Assembly: GCF_001320245.1 (NCBI RefSeq)
Contig: NZ_BCBA01000014.1
Span: 1 to 56,679, forward strand
Reading direction: 5' to 3'
From: Pseudomonas sp. NBRC 111124
GTDB taxonomy: Bacteria > Pseudomonadota > Gammaproteobacteria > Pseudomonadales > Pseudomonadaceae
DNA: 56,679 nucleotides
The position numbers and the translations under genes were made by a program. The notes under the pieces were generated by a model, which saw only the letters and a list, made by a program, of their open reading frames with translations, was not told the origin of the DNA and did not search any database. This document shows positions 23,345-31,274 of the stretch, in pieces (position 1 is the first letter of the stretch; the number at the start of each line of letters is the position of its first letter).

Positions 23345-23372
23345 AAACAGGGCCTCAAGGCCCTGTTTTTTT
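23345..23372 (+). terminator. Intrinsic terminator of phhAB
   Basis: An 11-bp stem AAACAGGGCCT / AGGCCCTGTTT with a 2-nt loop gap is followed by an uninterrupted T run (seven T in total), 8 nt past the phhB stop. Confidence 0.93.
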
Positions 23373-23538
23373 GCCTGTTTTTTACCTGAAATTTGTCCGG
23401 TATCCGCCCGCAAAACCGACAAGCGACCGGGAAAAGTTACAAACTGTCATCCAGACTTGTGTATCCTGCCCCCAGCTTTGCGAAGCTTCGAACGCGCCTG
23501 GCGCAGACTTTTCACTCACACTTGCGAGGAACGACGAG

Positions 23539-23667
23539 ATGCATGAAATCCCGAATCTTCCCTTCCCAAGCCTGAACCCAGAAGAGCCAACCGTTACCGT
23601 CCATGCCGAACCGACGCCTGCCGTCGATCAGGATGGTGACGATCAATCCAGCGCTGACCAGGAATAA
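23539..23667 (+). CDS. Small acidic protein, unknown
   Basis: A 42-codon reading frame starts MHEIPNLPFPSLNPEEP and ends DQDGDDQSSADQE. The product is very acidic and proline-rich, with no signal peptide or membrane segment, and is probably disordered. GAGGA lies about 11 nt before the ATG. The frame is open 56 codons further upstream, but that part contains low-quality coding sequence and a phhAB terminator overlap. I do not recognise a family. It stands alone between phhB and the MFS gene. Confidence 0.5.
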   Translation: MHEIPNLPFPSLNPEEPTVTVHAEPTPAVDQDGDDQSSADQE

Positions 23668-23686
23668 ACTGCGCACCCCTCCGACT

Positions 23687-23735
23687 GTGTGAAAACGGCT
23701 GACCTGCGGGCTACCCCGTCATCACGTTTTCACAC
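23687..23735. repeat. 11-bp inverted repeat upstream of the MFS gene
   Basis: GTGTGAAAACG and CGTTTTCACAC form a perfect 11-bp inverted repeat spaced by 27 nt. The spacer can itself pair (TGCGGG / CCCCGTCA). No T-tract follows, so it is a weak terminator candidate. As DNA it could be an operator 30 bp before the MFS start. Confidence 0.5.
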
Positions 23736-23764
23736 CGTCACGAACCTCTGCCACGAAGACCCCC

Positions 23765-24952
23765 ATGCCTGACTCACCGCGCCCTCTTGCGGTCACCCTG
23801 CAAGTCGTTTCCATCGTCCTCTTCACCTTCATCGGTTACCTGAACATCGGCATCCCCCTTGCTGTGTTGCCTGGCTATGTGCACAACGAACTCGGTTTCA
23901 GTGCCGTGATCGCCGGCCTGGTGATCAGCGTGCAGTACCTCGCCACCCTGCTCAGCCGCCCCACCGCCAGCCGCATCATCGACAACCACGGCAGCAAGAA
24001 AGCGGTCATGATCGGCCTCGCCGGTTGCGGCCTGAGCGGTGTATTCATGCTCGCCTGCGCCTTCCTAACCCAGCTGCCTTGGGTCAGCCTGGCCTGCCTG
24101 CTGGTCGGTCGTCTGGTGCTGGGCAGCGCCGAGAGCCTGGTGGGTTCCGGCTCGATCGGCTGGGGTATTGGCCGGGTCGGTGCCGAGCACACGGCCAAGG
24201 TCATTTCCTGGAACGGCATCGCCAGCTATGGCGCGCTGGCCATCGGTGCACCGGTGGGCGTGCTGATGGTCAAGAGCCTGGGGCTGTGGAGCATGGGGGT
24301 GAGCATCCTCCTGCTGTGCGGCCTCGGCCTGCTGCTGGCCTGGCCGAAGCGCGCAGCGCCTGTGGTCAGCGGCAAGCGCCTGCCATTCATGCAAGTGCTG
24401 GGCAAGGTGTTCCCCCACGGCTCGGGACTCGCCTTGGGGTCGATCGGTTTTGGCACCATCGCCACCTTCATCACCCTGTATTACGCCAGCCGCGGCTGGG
24501 CCAACGCGGCGCTGACCCTGAGCCTGTTCGGTGCCAGCTTCATCTGTGCGCGGCTGCTGTTCGGTAACCTGATCAACCGGATTGGCGGGTTCAGGGTGGC
24601 AATCGTCTGCCTGTCGGTGGAAACACTGGGGCTGCTGATGCTGTGGCTGGCGCCGAATGCCGAGCTGGCGCTGGCAGGCGCTGCGCTGAGCGGGTTTGGC
24701 TTCTCGCTGGTGTTCCCGGCACTGGGCGTGGAAGCGGTGAATCAGGTGTCGGCGGCCAACCGCGGGGCGGCGGTGGGGGCGTATTCGCTGTTCATCGATC
24801 TGTCGCTGGGCATTACCGGGCCGCTGGTGGGTGCGGTGGCGTCGGGGTTCGGGTTTGCGTCGATGTTTCTGTTTGCGGCTGCGGCGGCTTGCTGTGGGCT
24901 GGTGTTGAGCTTGTACCTGTACCGGCAGACTCACCCGCGTCGGGAAAGCTGA
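23765..24952 (+). CDS. MFS transporter, YhhS/YfcJ-like
   Basis: A 395-residue inner-membrane protein with about 12 hydrophobic segments and a short N-terminus ([20 protein letters not shown]). The MFS loop 2-3 signature is visible in [21 protein letters not shown] (R-x-x-D-x-x-G/S-x-K-K). It resembles the YhhS/YfcJ subgroup of drug/arabinose-type exporters; the substrate is unknown. The 3' end converges on ydiJ across a REP pair. Confidence 0.85.
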   Translation: MPDSPRPLAVTLQVVSIVLFTFIGYLNIGIPLAVLPGYVHNELGFSAVIAGLVISVQYLATLLSRPTASRIIDNHGSKKAVMIGLAGCGLSGVFMLACAFLTQLPWVSLACLLVGRLVLGSAESLVGSGSIGWGIGRVGAEHTAKVISWNGIASYGALAIGAPVGVLMVKSLGLWSMGVSILLLCGLGLLLAWPKRAAPVVSGKRLPFMQVLGKVFPHGSGLALGSIGFGTIATFITLYYASRGWANAALTLSLFGASFICARLLFGNLINRIGGFRVAIVCLSVETLGLLMLWLAPNAELALAGAALSGFGFSLVFPALGVEAVNQVSAANRGAAVGAYSLFIDLSLGITGPLVGAVASGFGFASMFLFAAAAACCGLVLSLYLYRQTHPRRES

Positions 24953-24970
24953 GCTTCACTGACTGTGAAG

Positions 24971-25063
24971 GCCTCTTCGCGGGGCAAGCCCGCTCCTACA
25001 GGGGTATCATCACCCTTGGCCGTACAAAATCCCTGTAGGAGCGGGCTTGCCCCGCGAAAGGGC
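24971..25063. repeat. REP pair (BIME) between MFS gene and ydiJ
   Basis: Two inverted 33-bp REP copies (24971-25003 and 25031-25063) with internal stem GCGGGGCAAGCCCGC and outer CTCCTACAGGG / CCCTGTAGGAG. It lies at a convergent gene junction and may fold as one large hairpin acting as a two-way terminator. Confidence 0.9.
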
Positions 25064-25086
25064 TGCAAAGCAGCCCCGGGGCCTTG

Positions 25087-28000
25087 TCAGCGCTTGGCGT
25101 ACTGCAACACCACCTCAAGCGGGTGGCGCATCTGCCGCTCGGTCATGCGCTTGACCTGGCTGCGGCACGAGTAGCCCGTCGCCAGCGCCTCGCCTTCCTT
25201 GTCCAGCTTGGTCGCCCACGACTGCTCGAAGATGGTCCGTGACGTCTCTTGGTTGCGCGCCTCGTGCCCGTAAGTGCCGGACATGCCGCAGCACCCCGTC
25301 GCCTCGGTCACCAACTTCAGACCCAGGCGGGCAAACACCTGCTCCCACTGCCGGGTACTGGCCGGCACGTTGGTCTTCTCGGTGCAGTGCGCCATCAGGC
25401 GGAAGTTACCCGGCGCAGTCGGCACCTGCTCCGGCAGCACATCCATCAACCACTCCTGTGGCAGCAGCACGTTCGGGCACTGCTCCAGGCCCGGCACCTT
25501 CTGGTACTCCTGGCGGTAGACCAAGGTCATCGCCGGGTCCAGGCCCACCAGTGGCACGCCGCAGTCAGCCAGGGCCTTGAGCTGGGTCGCGTTGCGGATC
25601 GCCGCCTTGGCGAAGGCGCCGAGGAAGCCCTGCACGTGCAACGGCTTGCCGTTGGCGCTGTAAGGCGCCAGGAACACCCGGTGGCCCAGGCGATGGGCCA
25701 ACTCGATGAACGCGGCCAGCAACGGCGTCTCGAAGTAGCGAGTAAAGGCATCCTGCACCAGCACGATGCTGCGCTCGCGCTGGGCCGGGGTCAGCTCGCG
25801 CAGGGCCGGCACGCTGGCCACGCCGACACGGCAGCGGGTCAGGGTCGACTGGAAGTTGAAGCGGCTGATCAGCGGGCTGTCGACCATGCCGACCTTGTCC
25901 GCCAGCAGCTTGCTCACCCACTTCGAGCCCATCACCGCGTTGTAGAGCCCCGGTGCATGGGCCAGGTACGGGATGGTGAACTCCAGCGAGCCGATCAGGT
26001 AGTCACGCAGTGGGCGCTGGTAACGGCCGTGGTACAGCTCGAGGAAGCGCGAGCGGAAGTCCGGCACGTTGACCTTGATCGGGCACTGCCCTGCGCACGA
26101 CTTGCACGCCAGGCAACCGGACATGGCGTCGTACACTTCATGGGAGAAGTCTTCCTGCCCCTGATTGCGCGCGCGGTTGTTGCGCAGCCGCACCGGCAGG
26201 CCCTTGAGCCAGGACACCTTGTTGCGCGCTGCCGCCAGCACGTCGATGTTGGCCTCGCCCTGCAGGCGCAGCCATTCGCGCATCAGCGAGGCACGGCCCT
26301 TGGGCGAATGCTGGCGCTCGCGGGTGGCCTTCCATGACGGGCACATGGCGTCGTTGGGGTCGTAGTTGTAGCAGGCGCCGTTGCCATTGCAGTGCACGGC
26401 GCTGGGGAAGTCCTGCCACACGCGCTCGTCAATGGTACGGTCGAGGTCGCCACGCAGGGTCACGCCGTCGACCTTGGTCAGGCCCTCTGCGCTGTCCGGT
26501 GGCGTGCAGATCTTGCCCGGGTTGAGCTGGTTGTGCGGGTCGAAGGCGCCCTTCAGGCGCTGCAGCGCCGGGTACAGCTCACCGAAGTATTCCGGCACGT
26601 ACTCCGAGCGCAGACCCTTGCCGTGCTCGCCCCACAGCAGGCCGCCGTAGCTTTTGGTCAGCGCCGCCACGGCATCGGAAATCGGTTTGACCAGCGCGGC
26701 CTGGGCCGGGTCTTTCATGTCCAACGCGGGGCGCACGTGCAGTACGCCGGCATCGACGTGGCCGAACATGCCGTAGGCCAGGCCGTAGCCGTCGAGCAGC
26801 GCGCGGAAGTCAGCGATGTAGTCGGCCAGTTGCTCCGGCGGCACGGCGGTGTCTTCAACGAACGGCTGCGGGCGCACCTCACCCTCGACGTTGCCGAGCA
26901 GGCCCACCGAACGCTTGCGCATGGTATAGACGCGGGTCACCGCCTCGGCGCCCTCGGCCAAGGTGTGGCCGAGGCGCTCGACGCTGGTGTCGCTCTGCAG
27001 GTGGTCGATGAACGCCTGGACCCGGGCGTTGACCTCGGCCGGCTCGTCGCCGCAGAACTCCACCAGGTTGATGCCCAGGGTCGGGCGCTCGGGGTCGGCG
27101 GGGAAGTACTCGGCAACGCTGTGCCAGACGATGTCCTTCATTGCCAGCATCAGCACCTTGGAGTCGACCGTCTCGATCGACAGCGGCTTGAGCGCCATCA
27201 GCGCGTTGGCGTCGCGCAGGGCGTCCATGAAGCTGGTGTAGCGCACGTTTACCAGCACCGCGTACTTCGGGATCGGCAACACATTGAGCTTGGCTTCGAC
27301 CACATAGCCCAGCGAACCTTCGGCGCCGCACAGCACGCTGTTGAGGTTGAAGCGGCCCTGCTCGTCACGCAGGTGCGCCAGGTCATAGCCGGTCAGGCAG
27401 CGGTTGAGCTTGGGGAACGTCGTCTCGATCAGCTCGGCCTGGGTTTCCTGGATCTCCCGGGCCATGCGGTACACCTCGCCGACCCGGCCTGGCGTGGCGC
27501 AGGCCTGTTCCAGCGCGGCGTCGTCGATCGGCAGGCTGTGCAAGCGCTCGCCGCCGAGCAGCACGCTGTGCAGTTCCAGCACGTGGTCGCGGGTCTTGCC
27601 GTAGGTGCAGCTGCCCTGACCGCTGGCGTCGGTGTTGATCATGCCGCCGACGGTGGCGCGGTTGGAAGTGGACAGCTCAGGGGCGAAGAACAGGCCGTGG
27701 GGCTTGAGCGCGGCGTTGAGCTGGTCCTTGACCGTACCGGCCTGGACTCGCACCCAGCGCTCCTCGACGTTGATTTCGAGGATCTGATTCATGTGCCGCG
27801 ACAAGTCGACAACGATGCCATCGGTCAGCGACTGGCCATTGGTGCCGGTGCCGCCGCCACGCGGGGTGAGCTTGACCTCCTTGAAGCGTGGCTCGCCCAT
27901 CAGCGTGGCAACCCGCGCCACGTCATCGGCGTCCAGCGGGAACACCGCCGCCTGGGGCAGACGCTGGTAAATCGAGTTATCGGTGGCCAGCACCGTGCGG

Positions 28001-28107
28001 GTGCCGTAGTCGGCACTGATCTGGCCACGGAAGCCACTGTTGCGCAGGGCTTCGAGGAATTCGGGGTAACCGGCGCTTGGCGCAAGGGTCGGCAGCTGGG
28101 CGATCAT
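25087..28107 (-). CDS. ydiJ: YdiJ-type FAD/Fe-S D-2-hydroxyacid dehydrogenase
   Basis: A 1006-residue fused flavoprotein. The N-terminal FAD_binding_4 domain (about 45-250) has TPRGGGTGTNGQSLTDG and the TVGGMINTDASGQGS loop. The FAD-oxidase C-terminal domain contains HVDAGVLHVRP. An Fe-S domain with CLACKSCAGQCP (about residue 660) follows, then a CCG domain near the C-terminus (CCGMSGTYGHEARNQE). E. coli YdiJ has been linked to D-2-hydroxyglutarate/D-lactate oxidation; the exact substrate here is not clear. It is divergent from a LysR gene, a common arrangement for such loci. Confidence 0.88.
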   Translation of the reverse strand: MIAQLPTLAPSAGYPEFLEALRNSGFRGQISADYGTRTVLATDNSIYQRLPQAAVFPLDADDVARVATLMGEPRFKEVKLTPRGGGTGTNGQSLTDGIVVDLSRHMNQILEINVEERWVRVQAGTVKDQLNAALKPHGLFFAPELSTSNRATVGGMINTDASGQGSCTYGKTRDHVLELHSVLLGGERLHSLPIDDAALEQACATPGRVGEVYRMAREIQETQAELIETTFPKLNRCLTGYDLAHLRDEQGRFNLNSVLCGAEGSLGYVVEAKLNVLPIPKYAVLVNVRYTSFMDALRDANALMALKPLSIETVDSKVLMLAMKDIVWHSVAEYFPADPERPTLGINLVEFCGDEPAEVNARVQAFIDHLQSDTSVERLGHTLAEGAEAVTRVYTMRKRSVGLLGNVEGEVRPQPFVEDTAVPPEQLADYIADFRALLDGYGLAYGMFGHVDAGVLHVRPALDMKDPAQAALVKPISDAVAALTKSYGGLLWGEHGKGLRSEYVPEYFGELYPALQRLKGAFDPHNQLNPGKICTPPDSAEGLTKVDGVTLRGDLDRTIDERVWQDFPSAVHCNGNGACYNYDPNDAMCPSWKATRERQHSPKGRASLMREWLRLQGEANIDVLAAARNKVSWLKGLPVRLRNNRARNQGQEDFSHEVYDAMSGCLACKSCAGQCPIKVNVPDFRSRFLELYHGRYQRPLRDYLIGSLEFTIPYLAHAPGLYNAVMGSKWVSKLLADKVGMVDSPLISRFNFQSTLTRCRVGVASVPALRELTPAQRERSIVLVQDAFTRYFETPLLAAFIELAHRLGHRVFLAPYSANGKPLHVQGFLGAFAKAAIRNATQLKALADCGVPLVGLDPAMTLVYRQEYQKVPGLEQCPNVLLPQEWLMDVLPEQVPTAPGNFRLMAHCTEKTNVPASTRQWEQVFARLGLKLVTEATGCCGMSGTYGHEARNQETSRTIFEQSWATKLDKEGEALATGYSCRSQVKRMTERQMRHPLEVVLQYAKR

Positions 28108-28259
28108 CGAAGGATGGCCTCTTGATATGGGCTAATTCACGGGAATCCTGTCGTCCCGGCATGCATTACTTCATGCAGGGATGACGTATAGGCCAATGTT
28201 CCTGTAGTTTCGCTTCAGGGGCAAACGGATAATCCTGCCGCTATCAATGACTTTTATGA

Positions 28260-29144
28260 ATGAATTACCGCCACCTGACGCCATCGATGTCACTGCTGCT
28301 GGCTTTCGAAGCCGCCGCCCGGCATGAAAGTTACACCCGCGCCGCCGCCGAGCTGTCGCTGACCCAGAGTGCGGTCAGCCGACAGGTGCAAGCGCTGGAG
28401 CAGCAGCTGGGCCTGACCCTGTTCCGCCGCGAGGGCCGCCAGGTGCAACTGACCGACGTCGGCCGGCTGTACCAGCGCGAGCTGAGCGAAGCACTGGGGC
28501 GCATCCGCAGCGCCACCTTGCAGGCGCTGGCCTACCAGTCCGGGGTCGGCACCCTGCGCCTGGCCACCCTGCCCACCTTCGGCTCGAAGTGGCTGCTGCC
28601 GCGCCTGCATGCGTTCTACAGCGCCCACCCTGGCATGCTGGTGCACATTCATTCACGCATCGAAGCGATTAACTTCGACACCAGCGAGATCGACGCCGCC
28701 ATCGGCGTGGCCAGTCATGACCTGCCGGGTTTGATCTGCCACCGCTTGCATGCCGAAGAGCTGGTGGTGATCCTGCCGCCTGAGGCGGGTGGCGATGCCC
28801 AGGGTTGGGGCCCGGCGAGGGTCAGTGAAGAGGTGCTGTTGAATGTGGCCAACAACCCGCATGCCTGGGGCGAGTGGTTTTCCCACCACGGCCTGCCACA
28901 CCGGGCGATGCGCCTTGGGCCGAGCTTCGAACTGACCTCGCACCTGATCCAGGCGGTACGGGCCGGGATCGGCATCGGGCTGGTGCCGAGGATTCTGGTG
29001 GAGGAAGAGCTGGCCAAGGGTGAGCTGTTCAGCCCGGGGGCGGCGTTTGCCAGCCAGCGCAGTTACTACCTGATCTATCCGCCGCGCAATGAGGCTTTGC
29101 CTTCGCTCAGGGCATTTCGCAGCTGGTTGCTGGCGCAGATCTGA
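28260..29144 (+). CDS. LysR-family regulator, GcvA-like
   Basis: A 294-residue LysR regulator. The N-terminal winged helix-turn-helix SYTRAAAELSLTQSAVSRQVQALEQ is followed by a periplasmic-binding-protein-like effector domain starting near TLRLATLPTFGSKWLLPRL. The pattern resembles GcvA/AmpR-type members. It is divergent from ydiJ with a 152-bp promoter region, so ydiJ is the likely target. The Shine-Dalgarno is poor (CTTTTATGA before ATG), so the start is less certain. Confidence 0.9.
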   Translation: MNYRHLTPSMSLLLAFEAAARHESYTRAAAELSLTQSAVSRQVQALEQQLGLTLFRREGRQVQLTDVGRLYQRELSEALGRIRSATLQALAYQSGVGTLRLATLPTFGSKWLLPRLHAFYSAHPGMLVHIHSRIEAINFDTSEIDAAIGVASHDLPGLICHRLHAEELVVILPPEAGGDAQGWGPARVSEEVLLNVANNPHAWGEWFSHHGLPHRAMRLGPSFELTSHLIQAVRAGIGIGLVPRILVEEELAKGELFSPGAAFASQRSYYLIYPPRNEALPSLRAFRSWLLAQI

Positions 29145-29160
29145 GGTCGGAACAGGCACT

Positions 29161-29195
29161 AAAAAACCCGATGCCAGTTACCTGGCATCGGGTTT
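29161..29195. terminator. Two-way terminator between LysR gene and aroP
   Basis: A 14-bp stem AAACCCGATGCCAG / CTGGCATCGGGTTT with a 4-nt loop. It lies 16 nt past the LysR stop and 18 nt past the aroP stop. T runs flank it on both strands (six T on the minus strand). Confidence 0.9.
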
Positions 29196-29213
29196 CTTCA
29201 AGCAGCCAGGGAT

Positions 29214-30632
29214 TTACTTGGCCACGTTACCGGCAGGGCCATTGGCCAGCGGCCGACGACGGCCCTTGGCCAGGTACGCCAGCAGCATCGCCGCCAGCCA
29301 CACCGGGATCGCATACACCGACACCTGGATGCCCGGGATCATCAGCATGATGCCCAGGATCAGCACCACGAAGGCCAGTACTACGTAGTTGCCGTAGGGG
29401 TACCACAGCGCCTTGAACAGCGGCTTCTGGCCAACGCGGTCAAGGTGCTGGCGGAACTTCAGGTGCGAGTAGCTGATCATCGCCCAGTTGATCACGAGGG
29501 TCGCGACCACCAGCGACATCAGCAGCTCCAGTGCATTCTGCGGCATCAGGTAGTTGAGCAGCACGGCGATCAGGGTCACCGCTGCCGACACCAGGATCGC
29601 ACGCACCGGTACGCCACGCTTGTCGACCTTGGCCAGCGAGGCCGGGGCATCACCTTGCTCGGCCATGCCCAGCAGCATGCGTGCGTTGCAGTAGGTGCCA
29701 CTGTTGTACACCGACAGCGCTGCGGTCAGGACCACGAAGTTCAGCAGGTTGGCCGCCACGTCGCTGCCCAGCAGCGAGAACACCTGAACGAACGGGCTGC
29801 TGCCGTAGCTGCCGCCGGACGCATCGATGCTGGCGACCAGGTTGTCCCATGGGGTCAGCGACAGCAGCACGATCAGGGCACCCACATAGAAGATCAGGAT
29901 GCGGTAGATGACTTGGTTGATCGCTTTCGGAATCACGGTCTTCGGCTTGTCGGCCTCGGCAGCGGTGAAACCGAGCATTTCCAGGCCACCGAACGAGAAC
30001 ATGATGAATGCCAAGGCCATCACCAGGCCGCTGACACCATGCGGGAAGAAGCCGCCGTGGCTCCACAAGTTGCTCACCGAAGCATCCGGGCCGCCGTTGC
30101 CGCTGGTCAGCAGGTAGGCACCCAGGCCGATCATGCTGACGATCGCCACGACCTTGATGATGGCGAACCAGAATTCGGCCTCACCGAAAAACTTCACGTT
30201 CATCAGGTTGATGGCGTTGATCAGCACGAAGAACGCTGCCGCCGTGACCCAGGTCGGGATCTCCGGCCACCAGTAGTGCACGTACTTGCCCACCGCCGAC
30301 AGTTCCGACATGCCCACCAGGATGTACAGCACCCAGCAGTTCCAGCCCGACAGGAAGCCGGCGAAGCCGCCCCAGTAGGTGTGCGCAAAGTGGCTGAACG
30401 AGCCGGCCACCGGCTCTTCGACGATCATCTCACCGAGCTGGCGCATGATCATGAAGGCGATGAAGCCGCAGATGGCGTAACCGAGGATCATCGACGGGCC
30501 GGCGGATTTCATCACGCCTGCCGAACCGAGGAACAGGCCGGTACCAATCGCACCGCCGAGGGCGATCAACTGGATGTGGCGGTTCTTCAGGCCCCGCTTG
30601 AGCTCGCCTGAATGCATGTTTTGTCCACTCAT
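29214..30632 (-). CDS. aroP: Aromatic amino acid permease (AroP)
   Basis: A 472-residue inner-membrane APC-superfamily proton symporter with about 12 helices. It is close to E. coli AroP: KRGLKNRHIQLIALGGAIGT, the MRQLGEMIVEEPVAGSFSHF loop, and VNKRGVP-like VDKRGVPVRAILVSA. It probably imports Phe, Tyr and Trp, feeding PhhA. The start at 30632 (MSGQNMHSGELKRG) has AGGTGA upstream; an ATG 6 codons earlier would place its ribosome site inside the AAAAACAA motif. It stands alone, with a 640-bp upstream region. Confidence 0.9.
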   Translation of the reverse strand: MSGQNMHSGELKRGLKNRHIQLIALGGAIGTGLFLGSAGVMKSAGPSMILGYAICGFIAFMIMRQLGEMIVEEPVAGSFSHFAHTYWGGFAGFLSGWNCWVLYILVGMSELSAVGKYVHYWWPEIPTWVTAAAFFVLINAINLMNVKFFGEAEFWFAIIKVVAIVSMIGLGAYLLTSGNGGPDASVSNLWSHGGFFPHGVSGLVMALAFIMFSFGGLEMLGFTAAEADKPKTVIPKAINQVIYRILIFYVGALIVLLSLTPWDNLVASIDASGGSYGSSPFVQVFSLLGSDVAANLLNFVVLTAALSVYNSGTYCNARMLLGMAEQGDAPASLAKVDKRGVPVRAILVSAAVTLIAVLLNYLMPQNALELLMSLVVATLVINWAMISYSHLKFRQHLDRVGQKPLFKALWYPYGNYVVLAFVVLILGIMLMIPGIQVSVYAIPVWLAAMLLAYLAKGRRRPLANGPAGNVAK

Positions 30633-30649
30633 GAACGAAGTCACCTGCA

Positions 30650-30657
30650 TTGTTTTT
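30650..30657 (-). promoter_or_regulatory. Candidate Hfq/Crc catabolite motif, aroP leader
   Basis: AAAAACAA on the minus strand matches AAnAAnAA and lies 18 nt upstream of the aroP start, adjoining the AGGTGA ribosome site. Binding would be expected to lower AroP synthesis (inference). Confidence 0.45.
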
Positions 30658-31122
30658 ATCTGTGACGGAATCGGACCCACCGCGCTCGTGGCGCAGCGGA
30701 ATGGCAAGGTGGTTACCTTGGGTTTCCTGCCAACGGATGCCGCCGGGGCGGATCAGCCAGGTGTGGGCAGGAGTGCGCGGTACGCAAGAGGGTCACAGGT
30801 AAAACGCGGCGCACTGTATACCCCTGCAAACGCGCAGGCGTCAACGCGTTGCATCGTTTCCCTGGGAAAAAACGCAGCGATCCTGTGGTAGATGCCTGAA
30901 AAGGCGAAGTGATCGGCGTACATGGCGCCTCCATTTGTTGTTCTGTTGGCCCGGCTCTGTGGACGGGCTTTTGCACACGGCAATGACCGCTATATCACCG
31001 TGGTACGGGGGTTTGAGCAATATGGGGCGGTGTGAAGGCAGGAGCTTTGCGGTGGGTGGCGCGGCAAGTTCTGTTTACACGAACAGGAAAAATCCGAATT
31101 ACAGGCTGAATTCGGGCTGTTC

Positions 31123-31140
31123 TGTATAAATTTCTTTACG
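31123..31140. promoter_or_regulatory. PhhR/TyrR-like box upstream of aroP
   Basis: TGTATA-N6-TTTACG matches TGTAAA-N6-TTTACA at 10 of 12 positions. It lies about 490 bp upstream of the aroP start, farther than usual, so its target is uncertain. Confidence 0.3.
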
Positions 31141-31194
31141 GTGTGGTTTGTAAACTTGCCAGTCGTCCGAAAATTTCTTTTTCTTCAATATCTT

Positions 31195-31213
31195 GGGGCC
31201 GCTTTGCGGCCCC
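31195..31213. other. GC-rich hairpin near the rluB 3' end
   Basis: A perfect 8-bp stem GGGGCCGC / GCGGCCCC with a 3-nt loop, 17 bp beyond the rluB terminator. There is no T-tract on either strand, so it is perhaps a backup terminator or RNA-end structure. Confidence 0.35.
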
Positions 31214-31229
31214 AAATTCTCACAGGCAT

Positions 31230-31256
31230 AAAAAAACCAGCCCGAAGGCTGGCTTT
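31230..31256 (-). terminator. Intrinsic terminator of rluB
   Basis: A stem CCAGCC / GGCTGG with a stable 4-nt TTCG loop (minus strand) is followed by seven T. It starts about 18 nt past the rluB stop. Confidence 0.93.
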
Positions 31257-31274
31257 CATAACCGCTCTGACTAA

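Larger units (their letters stand above)
30633..31274. other. Long intergenic region upstream of aroP
   Basis: A 642-bp gap without a convincing gene. It contains the AAAAACAA motif of the aroP leader, an inverted repeat CCGAATT/AATTCGG (31094-31115), a PhhR-like box (31123-31140), a GC-rich hairpin (31195-31213) and the rluB terminator (31230-31256). The roughly 400 bp nearest aroP has low coding quality and no recognised element. Confidence 0.6.

Noticed and set aside
24971..25063. REP doublet read as an insertion sequence end or CRISPR repeat
   Set aside because: It is only two inverted copies without transposase, direct repeats or spacers; it fits the known P. putida REP type.
26392..28125. 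577-codon plus-strand frame across ydiJ
   Set aside because: Antisense shadow; composition and lack of motifs do not support a gene.
30713..30976. 87-codon minus-strand frame in the aroP upstream region
   Set aside because: No ribosome site, family pattern or good codon use; the region is better described as non-coding.
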